Source: Pezizomycotina sp. ARF18 (taxonomy: Eukaryota; Ascomycota). From it: 64,000 bases of DNA. The notes below the pieces were generated by a model that was not told the DNA's origin, ran no database searches, and was given only the letters and a program-made list of their open reading frames with translations. Location: positions 1-64,000 of the forward strand of contig AZLU01000102.1 of assembly GCA_002224055.1 (NCBI GenBank), given 5' to 3'. Below, in pieces: positions 26,554 to 39,416 of this stretch. Positions within the stretch are counted from its first letter, which is position 1. The number at the start of each line of letters is the position of its first letter. The translations under genes and the position numbers were made by a program.

Positions 26554-28620
26554 CTACCATTTTCTGCCCCCACCTCCGCCACGGCCTTGACCCTGACCTT
26601 GGCTCTGCCATTGGTCAGCTCCACCATAACCTTGACCGCCCTGATTGAAAGGTAGGTTCGGTGGAACGGTGGAAAATTACCAAACTGCTGTTGTCCGGGT
26701 TGGCCCTGGGGAAGTGACGGCGGAGGCGGAGGAACCATGCCTTGCGGAAAGTTGAGGGGCATTTGAGGCATTTGAGGCATCTGGGTAAGGGTGGCGGTGG
26801 AAATGGCAGGGCACCCCAGCCGGCACCGGCAGCGGAAGCCATTGCTTGCATGAATTGTGCTTGCATCTGGGGCGTTGGGAATTGCGGTGGCGCCAACTGT
26901 CCGGGAAGCATGTGGGGAGGTATTTGGGGCAATTGAGGCATTTGAGATGGTGGCTGCTGCTGCTGCGGGTACTGATGTTGCTGCTGCTGCTGTGGTGGCG
27001 GAGGACGGTTTGGGTAGAAGGTTGCGGCGGTATATTCTGGCTCGGCGCGAATGACCGTCGCGGTGATCTCGAACTAGAACGAGAGGGGCTGCGGCGTGGT
27101 CTTGAACGATCTGCAGACCGTGATCTGGACCTACTGCCCGAGTAGCTTCGCCGCCTCTGCTTGCGGTGATCTCTTGACCACGAGCGCGTTCTCGATCTGG
27201 ACCTGGACCTGGATCTCGACCTCGATCTGGAACGTGAGCGCGACCTCGACCTGGAATAGCTACGATCACGATTCCGCCGCTTGTGCTTCGTACCCCTCTA
27301 TCCCAGCTGTTGTCGCTACGGCTCCTGCTCCGACTCCGTGAGCTCCGGCTACGACTGCGACTAGCGCTCCGGCCGCGGCCACGACTCCGGCTATCGAAAG
27401 AGCCCCTTCTCCCGCGCTTTTCCTTACTAGCAAGGCGACGCCTGTCCATCATTTTCACGGCAAACCCCCGCGTCCACCCATAGTAGGATTCCTCTTGCTC
27501 GCGAATTTGATCCGGATCATCCAGAAGCTCGTCAAAGTCAAGTTTCTTCGCTGTCAAAGATCTCCATACCATCTCGTCCACGTCGCCAGCGTCCGCAGGT
27601 CGGAAGATTCCACAGCTTATCCACCTGCGTCAGGAACGACTGCACCGCATCGTTCAAAACCTTCTGAGGCGTCCGGGGGTGATCTGAAGCGGCTTTATCG
27701 AACGCGGGTTTATCGGTGTCGGTGAATTCGGTCTCAGGTGCGGCAGCATCGTTGCCACGGGGAGATCGTAGTATGGCATAGTCGGGATCCATGCAGAGGA
27801 GGGAGATTGATGATAGCGTCTTTGAGACCGGTTCGCGCATTTGCGGATTGAGATGAATCTTGCTTCTCGCCCAGGACAGAAGTTGACGCTTTGTTCTTAA
27901 ACGCCTGCGAAACCTTGTCTCGTAGCTCCTTGAAGAATTCACGCGGGTAGTATTCCTTCCCTCCCATATATCCAAAAGCGCCAATACCTTTCCTTTTGTC
28001 TTTTTGCTCCAACATCGACGGCAACCCATAGAAGTTTCGGAATGAACTCTTGGAAAGGTTCTGAGAAAGCAGCCGAGGATTCGATGTGTACTTTGCGTGA
28101 TAGAGTATGTCGTTGATGATGTATAAGAAATGGAGTCGCCGCCTGCGGCCGCTCGGTTTTGTTACACGTTCACCGCCCCTTGCGAGGGTGGAGCGAAAGA
28201 AGATGCTAGGGCGAGCACGTATTTTCCGAACGCCGCAATTCGAGGGTTGGAGGTGACGATGTTACGAAGCACCCAGTCTTTGCACACCTATGAATGATTT
28301 CCCGTTAGCATGCGGGTATATATCTTATAACGAAAAAAGCCCGGAGGAGATCTCAAGCGACGCCCACCTTGACGGTCTCGGGCGAACAGTAGCCGACACA
28401 TTTCTCGACGAGCGAATGGAAACGCGTGATTTCGTCCACGTTGACGGATGTAGGGTCGGCGCGCAGGAGGGATGCCGATAGTAATGCTTGGCGATGGCCA
28501 AATTGTGCTCAGAACTGCTCATACGAGAGGCCGCCGTCCCCGAGGTCCCACATTCTGTAATCCCGCCGGTGATGGCGCCTTTGCCGTCGTCGAGGCCGAT
28601 AGGGCGGCGCTCGAAGCCAT
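26554..28620 (-). CDS. CID (RPR) domain, SR-rich RNA-processing protein, CHERP-like
   Basis: CID domains bind the phosphorylated RNA polymerase II C-terminal tail or spliceosomal partners. The start MASSAALSASTTAKAPS leads to the CID: SLLRADPTSVNVDEITRF, HSLVEKCVGYCSPETVK, then after an 80-nt intron (28367-28288) VCKDWVLRNIVTSNPRIAAF and RRRLHFLYIINDILYHAKY. A segment with FGYMGGKEYYPREFFKELRD, a helix with KLDFDELLDDPDQIREQEE, and a dense arginine-serine region (about 27400-27150) follow. The C-terminal part is Pro/Gln/Met-rich, with PPHMLPGQLAPPQ and a QGQGQGRGGGGGRKW end. The layout (CID, then SR, then proline-rich) resembles CHERP and related U2 snRNP-associated factors. That sub-assignment is inference. 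Several single-base slips lie near 28500, 28150, 27830, 27590, 27290 and 26670. Confidence 0.75.
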
Positions 28621-29404
28621 GCTGGGGCGAGGAGAAAGACGTCGCCTAGCGACCGAAGGAATTGTAGCAGAAAATAGAGGAAAGAGAAGCCGAAGGAAGG
28701 AAGGAATATATAGTATTGAGTCGCAATAATGCCGTCACTCGTCCTTCAGTTTTTTGTTATTCTTTGTCAAAACAGGCATGAAGTACTTAAGTAGTATTTC
28801 TCTCCCAAAAAAAAAAGGAAAAAGAAGGAAAAGAAAATAGTTGAGATCACGTGTATAAGCCAAGCCACCTACTTATTAGCCACCGCCACGTATACCATCC
28901 GGGCTCTTATATCGAGATTTCAACTATGACGTTTTCTTAGAGATATCCCTTTGGGCTTCGTCAGTTCTAAATGAAATGAAAATAGAAAGCTGAAGAAAAG
29001 AGGAAGTGGATGTTGAATTTTTGTTGTTTCGGCAGATATTTCCATGGAGAAAAAAAAAAAAAAAGCAAAAGTAACGAGAGTAGTTATGTAGAATCACACC
29101 ACTATTTGAATTGCTACTAGTAGTAGTGTATATATTAATTACGTCGCCCAGTCGCCGCCCCGCACTTCTCTTCACTCTTTTCTCTACTATTTATTTATAT
29201 AGAGCTGTCCTGCATCCTCTGGTCTTGGTATTTTTGATCCGCAATCCCCATCAACATAAACATTAATCTAGGCTAAACCATTCTATATTCATCAAACACG
29301 CTATAACAAATATCATTCCTACATCTTCATAAGAAGAAATTATCCACATAGATACATACACCTCACCTAGTCGCTAAAAGAAATCAGCGTATCTCTCATA
29401 AAAG
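28621..29404. other. Divergent promoter region
   Basis: The CID gene (-) and the Pmp3-like gene (+) diverge from this 784-bp stretch. It holds an A16 run near 29050 and a C/A-rich leader just before 29405. I see no open gene. Confidence 0.5.
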
Positions 29405-29883
29405 ATGATTGTCGGCGCCATTTTCGTCGTTATCATTACCATATTCTGTAAGTTACAATCTGCACCTTACCTCTACATAAACCATTTCAAAAGCAAAGAA
29501 ACATAGAGCTAACCTAATACGCACAGTCCGCCTTTGGGAGCTTTCATCGTCTCGGGATGCGGTATGGACCTTTTCATCAACATCTGCCTCACCATTTTAG
29601 GCGTTATTCCCGGGCACGTCCATGCCGTAAGTCTTCCTTCAATACTCCCTGTGAATATATATTAATAGATAAACTTCAACATGCTAACACTGAACCCTCC
29701 CCTCGTCAAAAATAGTTCTATCTTGAATACATCTACTATTCACGCAAGGAGGCGCCCAAAGGGGTGAAATCCTCGACGGGCGCGCCCCGGCGTCTACTCC
29801 AGAAGGTCCTCAGCGGCGGCCATAGGACGTACGGTGCCGTCCCTGTTCAGCAGCCGGGTTACGTTCAGCCGGGTTATAGTTAA
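29405..29883 (+). CDS. Pmp3/UPF0057 family membrane proteolipid
   Basis: Pmp3-family proteolipids are tiny two-helix membrane proteins that affect plasma-membrane potential and salt tolerance, or act in vacuolar sorting (Sna proteins). Three exons encode MIVGAIFVVIITIF, then PPLGAFIVSGCGMDLFINIC and LTILGVIPGHVHA, then FYLEYIYYSRKEAPKG with a basic tail ending QPGYVQPGYS. The PPLG, INICLT-like and GHVHAFYLEYIYY signatures are diagnostic. Introns are 29448-29526 and 29627-29715. The product has about 103 residues, longer than minimal Pmp3 (about 55) because of a 40-residue cytosolic tail, as in Sna-type members. A single C is missing at the start of exon 2 (TTC CCG expected). Confidence 0.9.
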
Positions 29884-31821
29884 ATGAGAAAGGGAGAAGT
29901 GGTAAGAAGAGGAGCAGGAGATGCATGCCCTTTTTTTTTTGTTTTGTTGGAACCTTTTGAGGATTGGTATATCATTCGATCTCACAAATACGGAAATAGT
30001 AGCAAAGAGGCTAGACCTCAGACAAACAACTTTCAATGTCCCCCTTTCTTTGTTTACAGTAACACATTACAACTCGGTTTTTTCTCCCGGTCTTGGAGCC
30101 AGCACGGCTGAGCCATGTTTGAAGCTAAAAGGATGATGTTTTGATTCATTTTTAATTCATTTTGAATTCATTTTGTATTGTTTAGTTTTATCTCTTTGCG
30201 TCCGTTGCAGTGATTCTGGTTGTTATTAAACAACCTGTTCCTTCTCTACTATTCTTTTATGTTATGACCCTTAGATATAACGAACTACGAAGGATGATTA
30301 TAACCAATATTTCACGCAGCTGTATCAGGCAGCGATTGGTGCATTATCTCTAAGTGTCTAAATCTTTAGCTTCTGGCTATTTATTATTCAAGTATCTTCA
30401 TGCGTGTATAAAGAACCAAGCCACTGCGGCGCCAATAGGCCAGCGTGAGTATCAAGGCCGCCAGCGTCGAGAAAAAGTTATAGAGTATTGAGAAGGCGCT
30501 TGCAAGGACAAAGAAGAGATACGTTTCTAAGTGCGTAGAACTGGAACTAAGTGGGAGAAACCCAAGCATTGCAATATCTTGCCTTTGAATCAAGAGAGAA
30601 CTGTTCAACGGGTATATTGTAGTAATATCCAAATAACCTTTATCCATATGAGAAGGAGGTTTAATATTTAAAAGATCGAGCAAGTTGGTGCAAGGTATTT
30701 TGTTGGGTTGGTGGGTCTGAAAGAGAGTATGGGGGTAAAAGCAATCGATATAACAGACCAGCACGGATTCTGAACATATTAGCATCGTTAGCCTATATTT
30801 GAAAAAAAAAAAGAAAAAAAATTCAATTCATCTCCTAAGTAAAGGATAAAGCCACCTAATCTTTTGAGGTCTTGAAAAAAAAAAAAAGATAGAGAGAGAG
30901 AGGAACAGAGCGGGGGAAGGTGAACAGAACAGAGGGTAATCTCGAAGACATATAACACGTAAGATAAGAGCAGGAAAACAGAATCTGAAGAAGGAAATTG
31001 TACACAGTAGAATCGCGGACATACATGTAGGAAAATAGAGATATCAAACTGAATAATGTTACTACTTAAGTACTTGTGGGCTAAGCATTTATTTTGTGTT
31101 ATTGACGTGGTTTATATTTTTTCTTTTACGGTTCATCCCCAACGATTTTTAGGAAAGTTCCATCCATTCGCAGCTACAATATCTGTAGCCCTTCTTCATT
31201 GTCCTGCCTTGAGGTTCCCTGCTATTACTTTTTATTTTTTGTAAGGTAGGCGACGGAACGGTTAAGGAATAGAGAAGATTAAAAAATAAAAGGAGAAAGA
31301 AATAAATTGAAAATAAAAGGGAAATGAGAGAAATTGCGTAAACGGAATGAACATAACCGTCGAGGGGCAATAGCAGTTCCATAATGCTCTTAATGATAAT
31401 GTTTTCCTTCATCATGCCTTATATTTTTCTTGTTCTTGATCTTTTTTCTTTTCTTATTTTAATTTTTATTTTTTATTTTATTTTTATTTTATTTTTTTTT
31501 TTTTATTTTTTTTTTTTGCTTTTCTCTCTCTCGGGTATACTTTATTCATTTAAGAATATATTTTGCTTCTCAATCAACTACCAGACTTGGGCGGAGTTCT
31601 CCTTCTTGATATTCTGCGTCTGGTGGAGAAATTCCCTCCAAAATCCCTGGCAGCAGTACCGCCACGCTTCTTCTTATTATTCGAATTTTCGCCGTGTTTG
31701 ACTGTGGAGCGATGTAAGTTTCGGCTAGAATAGTTCTGTTTGACGGGCTATTGTTGTTGTAACCTATATCCTCGGCATTCTTAGTAATATGATGGTAGTC
31801 CTTCCTACCAAGTTATGGTGA
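29884..31821. other. 1.9 kb convergent intergenic region
   Basis: This is AT-rich. A - strand frame at 30384-30785 has a hydrophobic stretch but no family resemblance, and it lies in DNA with non-coding base composition. A/T runs occur at about 30800, 30880 and 31470-31517. I see nothing else. Confidence 0.45.
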
Positions 31822-34800
31822 TCATTTCGGCTTGTTATTGTTGTTGTGTGGTGGTGGCTGTGTTGTTGTTATTATTGTTGTGGTTATCGTGATAATAGCG
31901 TTTAGAATGCGCTCCACGATTATAACCTGAAAATCTCTCCTACCAACAAAATTGTCATGGAAGGTGTGAGGAGCCTGCTGTCCATTTAGCCCTCCTTGCT
32001 GCGACTGTGAGTCCTTCATGAAACGGCTTAGGGCGGAATGGTGCCCCATTTGTATTCCCGCGACTAAAGAAGTTCCTGTGATAGTAGTTGTTTCTACCTC
32101 TGTTGGGGTAAGAAGTATGGTTTATGGAAAGTTTGGTCCTCCAGACATATGAATTGGATGATGGTTTGGAGTGAATACACAATTTTCGTTCCAGTAACGA
32201 CCATTGTTCTGTGGTCAGCAATGTCAGTTGTTCAATTTGTACCATTCTCTCTGCAAAACTGAGGGTAGAACCTTCTGACAAATGACGGTTGCCTTCACTG
32301 ACAAAGGGTGATTTGATGTGTAATGTGGCAAGCTGAATTTATAGCCGTGGTGCTCATACCCAATGGAAGCATGTAAGGATCATGAGAGTGTTTAAAAGCA
32401 TTGCGATGGCAATTAACATTTGTATCGCCGTCTCATGCTCAATTCCACTTGATGCCTGGAAGGATTCTGTTAGACCCAAAAGACCTTGCCTTTGCTTGAT
32501 TGAGATCAAGAATATAAGGAAACGCAAGTGATAGTCTTACTTCAAAAGAGAGGACTGCGTCATTTCATTTCGCTGTGAATCGTGCGTTCTTTATTGGCAA
32601 GTTCTGAGCATTTCTCTTTAAACAAATTTTCCTCAGAATTGAGGTTAGAGATATTGCTACAAACATTCAGATCTTTAACCGAACTTTGTCTGAAATATTT
32701 ACTGTAATATCAGGATTGTCGTCCAGTGGAGCATTCTATTACCGCCGACTTCTTCGGCCTCTTCAGCACGTATTGGAGTCTGAAGCGCCGCTCAGGCTCC
32801 CGCAATCGCCTAACGGATATGAATAACAGTCTGAGGACTGTCCTGAACGATATCAGCTTTTGGAATTTCGGGAGAGTGCTCGCCATTGAAGATTGCTTGC
32901 AAACGTTTCTCACGTTGCTCTTTGGGTTCCGCGTAACTGATAAATATTCTTTTCTTGCCAATCATTTGAGTGTTGATAGTATCCTTGACTTTTCGGGCGT
33001 CTTCAGCACTCTTAAATTTTACAAGCCAAAGCTCTTGGACCGGCCATTGTCATAGGTGCGCAATTCGGCAGATTCGACTTCTCCGTATCTTGAAAAGATG
33101 GTTTTCAGGTCTGCGTCGTTGGCAACTTCGTCGTCGTCTAAGTTCTTGACATAAAGTAGAGTGGGATCCTCCGGGTGGTCAGTTTCCGGAACAATCTGCG
33201 GCGCACTACTTTCTGAGCTTTGCCAGCTGCATCAGCGGAAGTTGTGTTTACAACCGCGCCAAAGTTTTCGAGATTATCTTGCACGAGCGCTTCATTATAA
33301 AGATCTTGATGCATCGATCTAAGATTGCCCACATTTCCCTGGTCCGCTGATTGTGCACCAACGAGATGCTGAGCCGTATACGAATTAGCGAAAGATGCGC
33401 CTGAGACAATGTCTGGCACAGTTTGGGGTGGCGATGAAAGGAAGCTTTGCTGTTGCATGGCTCCAGGAATAAATGGCCGACCATAGGGCATTGACGGCGC
33501 TCTATAGCCGGAGGGTGATACACCGCTGTGTGCACCGCCCCAAATTGCGTAGTCATCGATGGAGATATTGTTCCCTCTGGTGGCCCGAGAGGCGCAGGCA
33601 ACATTGACGAAGGCGAATGACCATTCAAGGGAGACCAGTCCACCGTCCTTGGTGATGCTGAAATGGCGGAGGATAACCGAACTGTGCATTTAAGAAGGGC
33701 TGGGCCTGACTTTGTGATACTGGAGGGGACGATATACGGCTCATTGGCATGCCTAGAGGATTGGGATAGGCTGCAGGATGCAAATATTCTCCCACTGGAA
33801 AATGTGGTGGGGGGCTGAAATTTCGGTCCATCGTTGACGTCGAAGCCGTCCGGTACATTGATGGTCGCATAGACTGTGTAGATAAACCGGCAAGTTGTGA
33901 ACTATACGCAAATACTGGCTCGCTGCGACGATCAAAAGGAATTCTAGGCCCCTTCGCACCATATGAGGGATTTGGGGTGATTGGACGTGATTTGGCCGCC
34001 CGAAGTCCAAGGATGCAATCCATTTCCGACGTCATTATTCCGTAGGTACCGTTTCTGACCGGGCCAATGTTGTTCTGCAATATATGCATATTCTCAGCCA
34101 GATAGTTGACAAATATTCCTGGGTTGTTGGGGCCAGGCTGACTGTAACTGGACATACCAGGTGGGAGATATTCGGAGAGCCAAGCAACGCGAAGAGTGTG
34201 ATTCGGATCCACCATCATGGCGTTCAGTTTTTGAAATATCTAGCGACCATAATCCAGAATGAGTGAGCAAACCGAGATGGCTAACCATGCTATTATTGAC
34301 GCTTAATTTCTTCAATGGACGCTATTTTCTTACAACCTACCTGGTCCGCTTCTTCGTGTGTTTCTGCAGTAATAATTGCAAGAAGAGTCGGCCCATCGGC
34401 GAAGATCTCCATCCTTCTAGCTGCAACACGGCATTCATTGGTGACTTGCGCATCAAAGCTCTCTTTGTCGAATACTTGGGAATGAATCTCACTACCATGC
34501 TCAGCTTGGCATCAGATATTCAGATGCTACAGAGCTTTGGAGGTCCTCCTGCTGAACAGGAGCTGAGCATTCGAGTGGCGGTGAACTCGTAGCAGAGGTG
34601 CAATTTCTCCGGCCGGCGGAGTCAGTACCTGAGGCATGGGCTCCACTTTTGGCGGAGGTTCCACGGTTACTAGCAGTGCTATTTTCAAGGCTACTGGTTG
34701 CTTCCGTCTGAGCTTTCGCATCTGGTGATGAGGCACGATTTTCTTGTTTCGTTTGGGATTCAGCACGGACTAGAGTCCTGAATCATCCCATTTTTGCTCG

Positions 34801-35586
34801 GAAGGAGGGGACTCGCTTCTGTGCGAGTTTGCTTTCGTGAATTGCTTGATAGCGCTTCTTTGGTTTCTCCCTTACGATCATTCTTATAACCGTATCCTTT
34901 CCCATTATTGCCCTGATGATGACCATTATAATACTTGGAACCATCTTATGATTCCCTTGATGCCATGGAAACGCTGGTGCATTCGCCCTTTACGATGACG
35001 TAAAGCACTAATTGTTTGTTATTCCCAAGGAAGAAGCAAGCCGAATATTAGCTCTTGCTTTCTCGTATAAATTAACAAACTCATCACTTGGTATTCAAGG
35101 GTTTCTTACATCTCTCTAGAATCGAACAGTATGCAGCCAGCTTTGATGGCGTTGTCAACTGATTCAGATTCAGCAAACTTAGCGAAAGCGTAACAAGGAT
35201 AGGTTCTCCATGATAGGAGGTACTGCTTTGTTTCACAATCAGGTCCACAACTTTGCCTGTCCAGGGAAACACCAGCCAGGTCGCGTGTCAGTGAGTATTC
35301 GAAAAAAGAAAAGAAAAATAGAGAGAGAGGAGAGGGAGAGAGAGAAGGGGAAGAGGCATGGGTCGAATATTCGTTAGAGAAGCTCGGTTGTCTCGAAGTA
35401 AGGTGAAATGATCGAGCACTATCAACTTGTTTGAACGCTTACCAAATACCGACAATGCGGCAGTAAGCCCTTTCTGATCAACGTCCGGTGTAAGATTGGC
35501 AACAAAGACAACAAAAGGATCTATTTCACCCGGTAAAGGGCTTTTGTAGGGATTCCCGAGGATATTCTCCTTTGTTCAAAAGCCAT
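31822..35586 (-). CDS. RNA-recognition-motif protein, PABP-like RRMs (ends approximate)
   Basis: This is an RNA-binding protein of unknown target. RRM-like segments are visible. The first contains DPFVVFVANLTPDVDQKGLT, split by an intron (35442-35257), and continues KVVDLIVKQSSTSYHG and YAFAKFAESESVDNAIKAG. The last (about 33180-32880) contains DPTLLYVKNLDDDEVANDAD, the RNP1-like KSFGL-VKF, AEDARKVKDTIN and ISYAEPKEQREKRLQ, close in style to poly(A)-binding-protein RRM4. Between them lie a Ser/Thr/Ala-rich linker and a Pro/Met/Gln-rich region (34218-33200). The C-terminal part (32281-31822) is Asn/Gln/Arg-rich. I cannot see the MLLE domain of a true Pab1. Many single-base slips break the frame, and the exact start and stop are unresolved: MAFEQRR at 35586 is the best start seen, and the 3' end could lie upstream of 31822. 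Confidence 0.6.
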
Positions 35587-36026
35587 GTCAACCGATTTAT
35601 ATCCGGCTAAAAAGGTGCTCCTAGTGGTGTATTCAGGATAGTCAAAAGGCAAAATCAAAGAAAGAATGAAACGGAAGCAGGTGGTTTTCTCGTTTCTTCG
35701 CTAAAGACCGTTAGCAAGGGATGAATGGAGAACAGCCTGAAATATAAATGATTCCGCTTTTCGTGTAAAAAATATGTACTATGTGAGAAGGTGATAGGTC
35801 ACGGGTTCGAGGTTAGAGGATAGTTGAGAAGAAAACAAGAACAAACGAACCAACAACCGCACAACGAGAGAGGATATCTGCGAAAGTAAGTGTCGGTAGA
35901 TGTTCTCCTCGAGGAAGCGTTGATCGTGTACTTGGTTTGTTTGTCTTTGGATTTGTTCGTTCGATTTAATTTTTATTACTTCGATGGTGAGAATAATCAT
36001 TTGCTAAGATGCTTGTCCCCCCGTAG

Positions 36027-36028
<2 letters not shown>

Positions 36029-36059
<31 letters not shown>

Positions 36060-36175
36060 ATAATAATAATAATAATAAATAAAATAAAATTAAATAAAAT
36101 AAAATAAAATAGTAAGAGAAAATAAGCAAAATAAATACTTAAGTAAATAAATAATAAATAATACTATTTAATTAC
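36029..36175. repeat. Poly(A) tract followed by TAA and TAAAA repeats
   Basis: A 29-base A run leads directly into (TAA)n and then AAATAAAA-type units. The same order, A run then AAT repeat, recurs near 37372-37465 and 57530-57663. Confidence 0.8.
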
Positions 36176-36843
36176 TAAAGAAAAGAAAGGAAAAGAAAAG
36201 TAGGAAGGGCGGGGCGGGAGCAAAGCATTAAAGTAAGGGTGAAGAGGACAGGAAAAAGGGAAGGGTACGATAATGGTATAATATCACCACTATTAGCGCC
36301 TCAACGCGAAGGATTGGAAAGCCTATCCGACTAAGTACTTCTGCATACTACCGTTCTTTCTCTTTATCGCTGTCTTTCTTCCAAGAAGGCCTCTTCTGGA
36401 GCAAATGCAATATTAATAAACAAGAAATAAAGTACATTACCTAATTATATGTCTACTCGGGGTTCTTCCTTTCCCTAGTTTGTTGAACGCTGCAGCTCTA
36501 CAAGCAGCAATCTATACCAGAGTACCCATTGGAATGAACACAACAATATTCTATAATAACTTCTGCCTATTTACCAGTATCCTCGTATTTACTACTGTTT
36601 GCAAAACATTTCTTGGGTTGTGGGGATCGGATTTAGTTCCTTGGACCCAACCTTCGGAATTGGAAGTCACCGCCAGGTACCGTGGCGTTCAGAAATTCCG
36701 AGCCTGCAGCAATCCCTGGTCTAGAGTACCCTTCTAGCCACTCTTTCAGCAGCGCCTGCGGCTAATCACAGGGGCTTCTTATTCTTCTCGCTATCGATGA
36801 GGACATAGAGCTAGCTGAGGAACAATGCCTTGAATTCTCCGCA

Positions 36844-36847
<4 letters not shown>

Positions 36848-36877
<30 letters not shown>
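36848..36877. repeat. 30-base poly(T) tract
   Basis: An uninterrupted T run between two GC-richer patches. Confidence 0.9.
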
Positions 36878-39370
36878 CTTCCAAAGATACATCAATAACG
36901 CAAAGAAATACTTAAACGGATAGACTCCTCCATTCTATAACAATATTTCTTGCGCCATATACAAACAGACCGAGTTACAGGTATAAGCAGCTTTACTTGC
37001 AAGCAATTGACTAGGCGCCCCACAGCGTCCTTCACCACTGCGTGTTATAAGCGAGACATTGGATTAACAATAAAGGCGTCGTTTAGGTCCCCACTTCTCA
37101 GCTTGGGCGCTTCCCAGCTCGTTATTTGGAGGAATATAAGCCAATCGCTTGGGCGATTTTCCAGAAAACTGTTCGAGGTCTATAACTCCGCTTCTTGAGG
37201 TTGAAACTTCAGGTGAGTGCTGTTTTATTCCTAGTTATAGTTGCACGCAGCTATCCCCCAAATTTTTGACGTCAAACGCCGTCCCCTCCTCCGGTCCGGA
37301 TTCAAATAAAAGTGCGCAATTTGGTAGCAGCCCGTGTGGGGTGGTTAAAAGGGTTGAGAAAAAAGCAAAGCAAAAAAAAAAAAAAAAAAAAATAAAAAAA
37401 AAAAAAAAATCATTTGGAGAAAAATATACAAGTATAATAATAAATAATGATAATAATAATACTGATACAAAACTCGAGATGAAATTCATTATCAGACCTG
37501 GATATTTGAAAAAGGGCATTTTCTTCTTCTTCTCGGGATAATTATGAAGCAAATAACAATCCTCTAGAGAGTCCGAAACTAATGAATATTGATCACGCGG
37601 GAAAAAAAAAGAAATTCCTCAGAGCTATAACGTTCAAAATACAAAGATCGAAGCTGTAGACCCTAAATCATATAAATTGGACGCGATAACAAGCCAAGAT
37701 ACTCTAGAGTCAATAGACACGGTAGCGCCGCATTTCTTACTGGATATATATCGTTATTGACCGCCCTTCAATGCAACACGTCGTTGCTTGGGTAATGCAG
37801 CAAGCGGAAAATAGCATCACCATCGAAGAGCAAATTGTAAGATGGAAGCAAGAGAGGTAGCCGCTTTGCCCTTCATTCACTCCTCTTTGCCCAAGTTTCC
37901 TCGGAGTAGAGGATTCGAGGTGGTTGCTCGTATAGAATGAATTACTAATGAATATATTCATTCTATTACGAATATATCTTTCTTCAGATGCAAAGAAGTA
38001 CTGACCATATGGCTGGTCAGGTCCGTTCTAAGACTTTGACTTCAGCGGGTCGTCTTATTTTTATTCCGACGTTGTAGATCAAAAACTCATAGTTCCATCC
38101 GTTATCAAATACAAAATCGGAGCTGACTAACCGACCTAAAGACCTACACATTCATCAAGCATATCGTAACACCGCGCTTATCGAATTCAAACGCCGATCT
38201 GCTGATGTAGCCTTTTTTTTTTCTAAAAAAAAAAAGAAAAAAAAAAATAAATAGTTGATATTGATCAACTAGTACATCTCCAACGGAAAACCGTATTGCT
38301 TTAGGTCGCAATTGAGTAGTCAGGATGGAATTTGCAAGTTGTCGGTAATTTGAACGTTATATTTGGCTTTCCTCCAACTTGTTCCTTTGGCTTTATTTAA
38401 GTATTTGTTCCCCCTTTATTCTTTTTAAGGATAGTGGTACAGGACTTGCAGACTTTTTTGCAGGCAGCGTTGTACTCCTAACTTTGTGTTGGGCCAATGG
38501 ACAGCTTAACCGTTTACCCGCCCCATGTGGGGTGCAGGGACGAAGCAGACATTTTATTTGGAGAACTCGAGACAGGTAAAAAAGTAATTACTAAAAAGAA
38601 GAGGTCGCCAAGGGGTGTTGGGGAGGGAAAAAATATATATATATTTTTTTTTCTTTTCTTTCTTTCTCTTTTCACTTTTCTCTTTCTCTTTTCTCTTTTC
38701 CGCTCTGTATGATTATTTTCCTGGTCTAACGTTAAACTACTGCTCCGCCCCAACAAAAGGCCCACTGCTCTTCGATAAAGAGGAGGGGCAGTTAAAGAGA
38801 GTTTTACCACATATCGAATGTACGCCAGCTACATCGACAACGAGACAACAAGACAACCGGTAAATTAGAAAGTCGCCAATGCAGTTACCAGGTTCATGGT
38901 AGCTTATGTGTCGCAAGCTTAGCTGGCATATTGCTACAGAAAATACATGATTGCACACAAAGATGGCAATTCAACTAGTCGTAAGATATTTATTTTATTC
39001 TCCTTCTTTCCTTTTTTTTTTCTCTCATTTTCTTTTCTCGACTGATTGTCGTCTCACAAATATAGAGCGACAATAATAGCGAAGTAAAAATCGAAGGTTT
39101 GAATCGGTCAATCAAGAAAGAAAGAATAAAACCCGAAGAGCAATATAGGAGAGAGATAAGAGAGGTGAATCCAGATTTAAGTAAAGACACAAAACAAGAA
39201 CTAAGTACTGATAACTATCATTCGGTAGAAAAAACAGGGGCAGGTTTTATTTTACCTATCTGTGTACGACGACCACCTAGCTCATAGTTGACACAATCGA
39301 ACGGAATTACGTTCCTTAAGTGTACCTATCCTCGCAACCGCCGCCCAGGCACGAACTTCAGGAAAGGGGC

Positions 39371-39416
39371 AAATAAAATAAAATAAAATAAAATAAAATA
39401 AAATAAAATAAAATAA
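39371..39416. repeat. (AAAAT)n microsatellite
   Basis: About nine near-perfect tandem AAAAT units. Confidence 0.9.

Noticed and set aside
30384-30785. 133-residue - strand frame with a hydrophobic stretch
   Set aside because: Base composition is that of the surrounding non-coding DNA, no family resemblance is visible, and it lies in a convergent intergenic region.
35795-35825. tRNA-like T-arm sequence (GGTTCGAGG)
   Set aside because: No matching stem, anticodon arm or acceptor stem could be found around it. I found no convincing tRNA elsewhere in the window.
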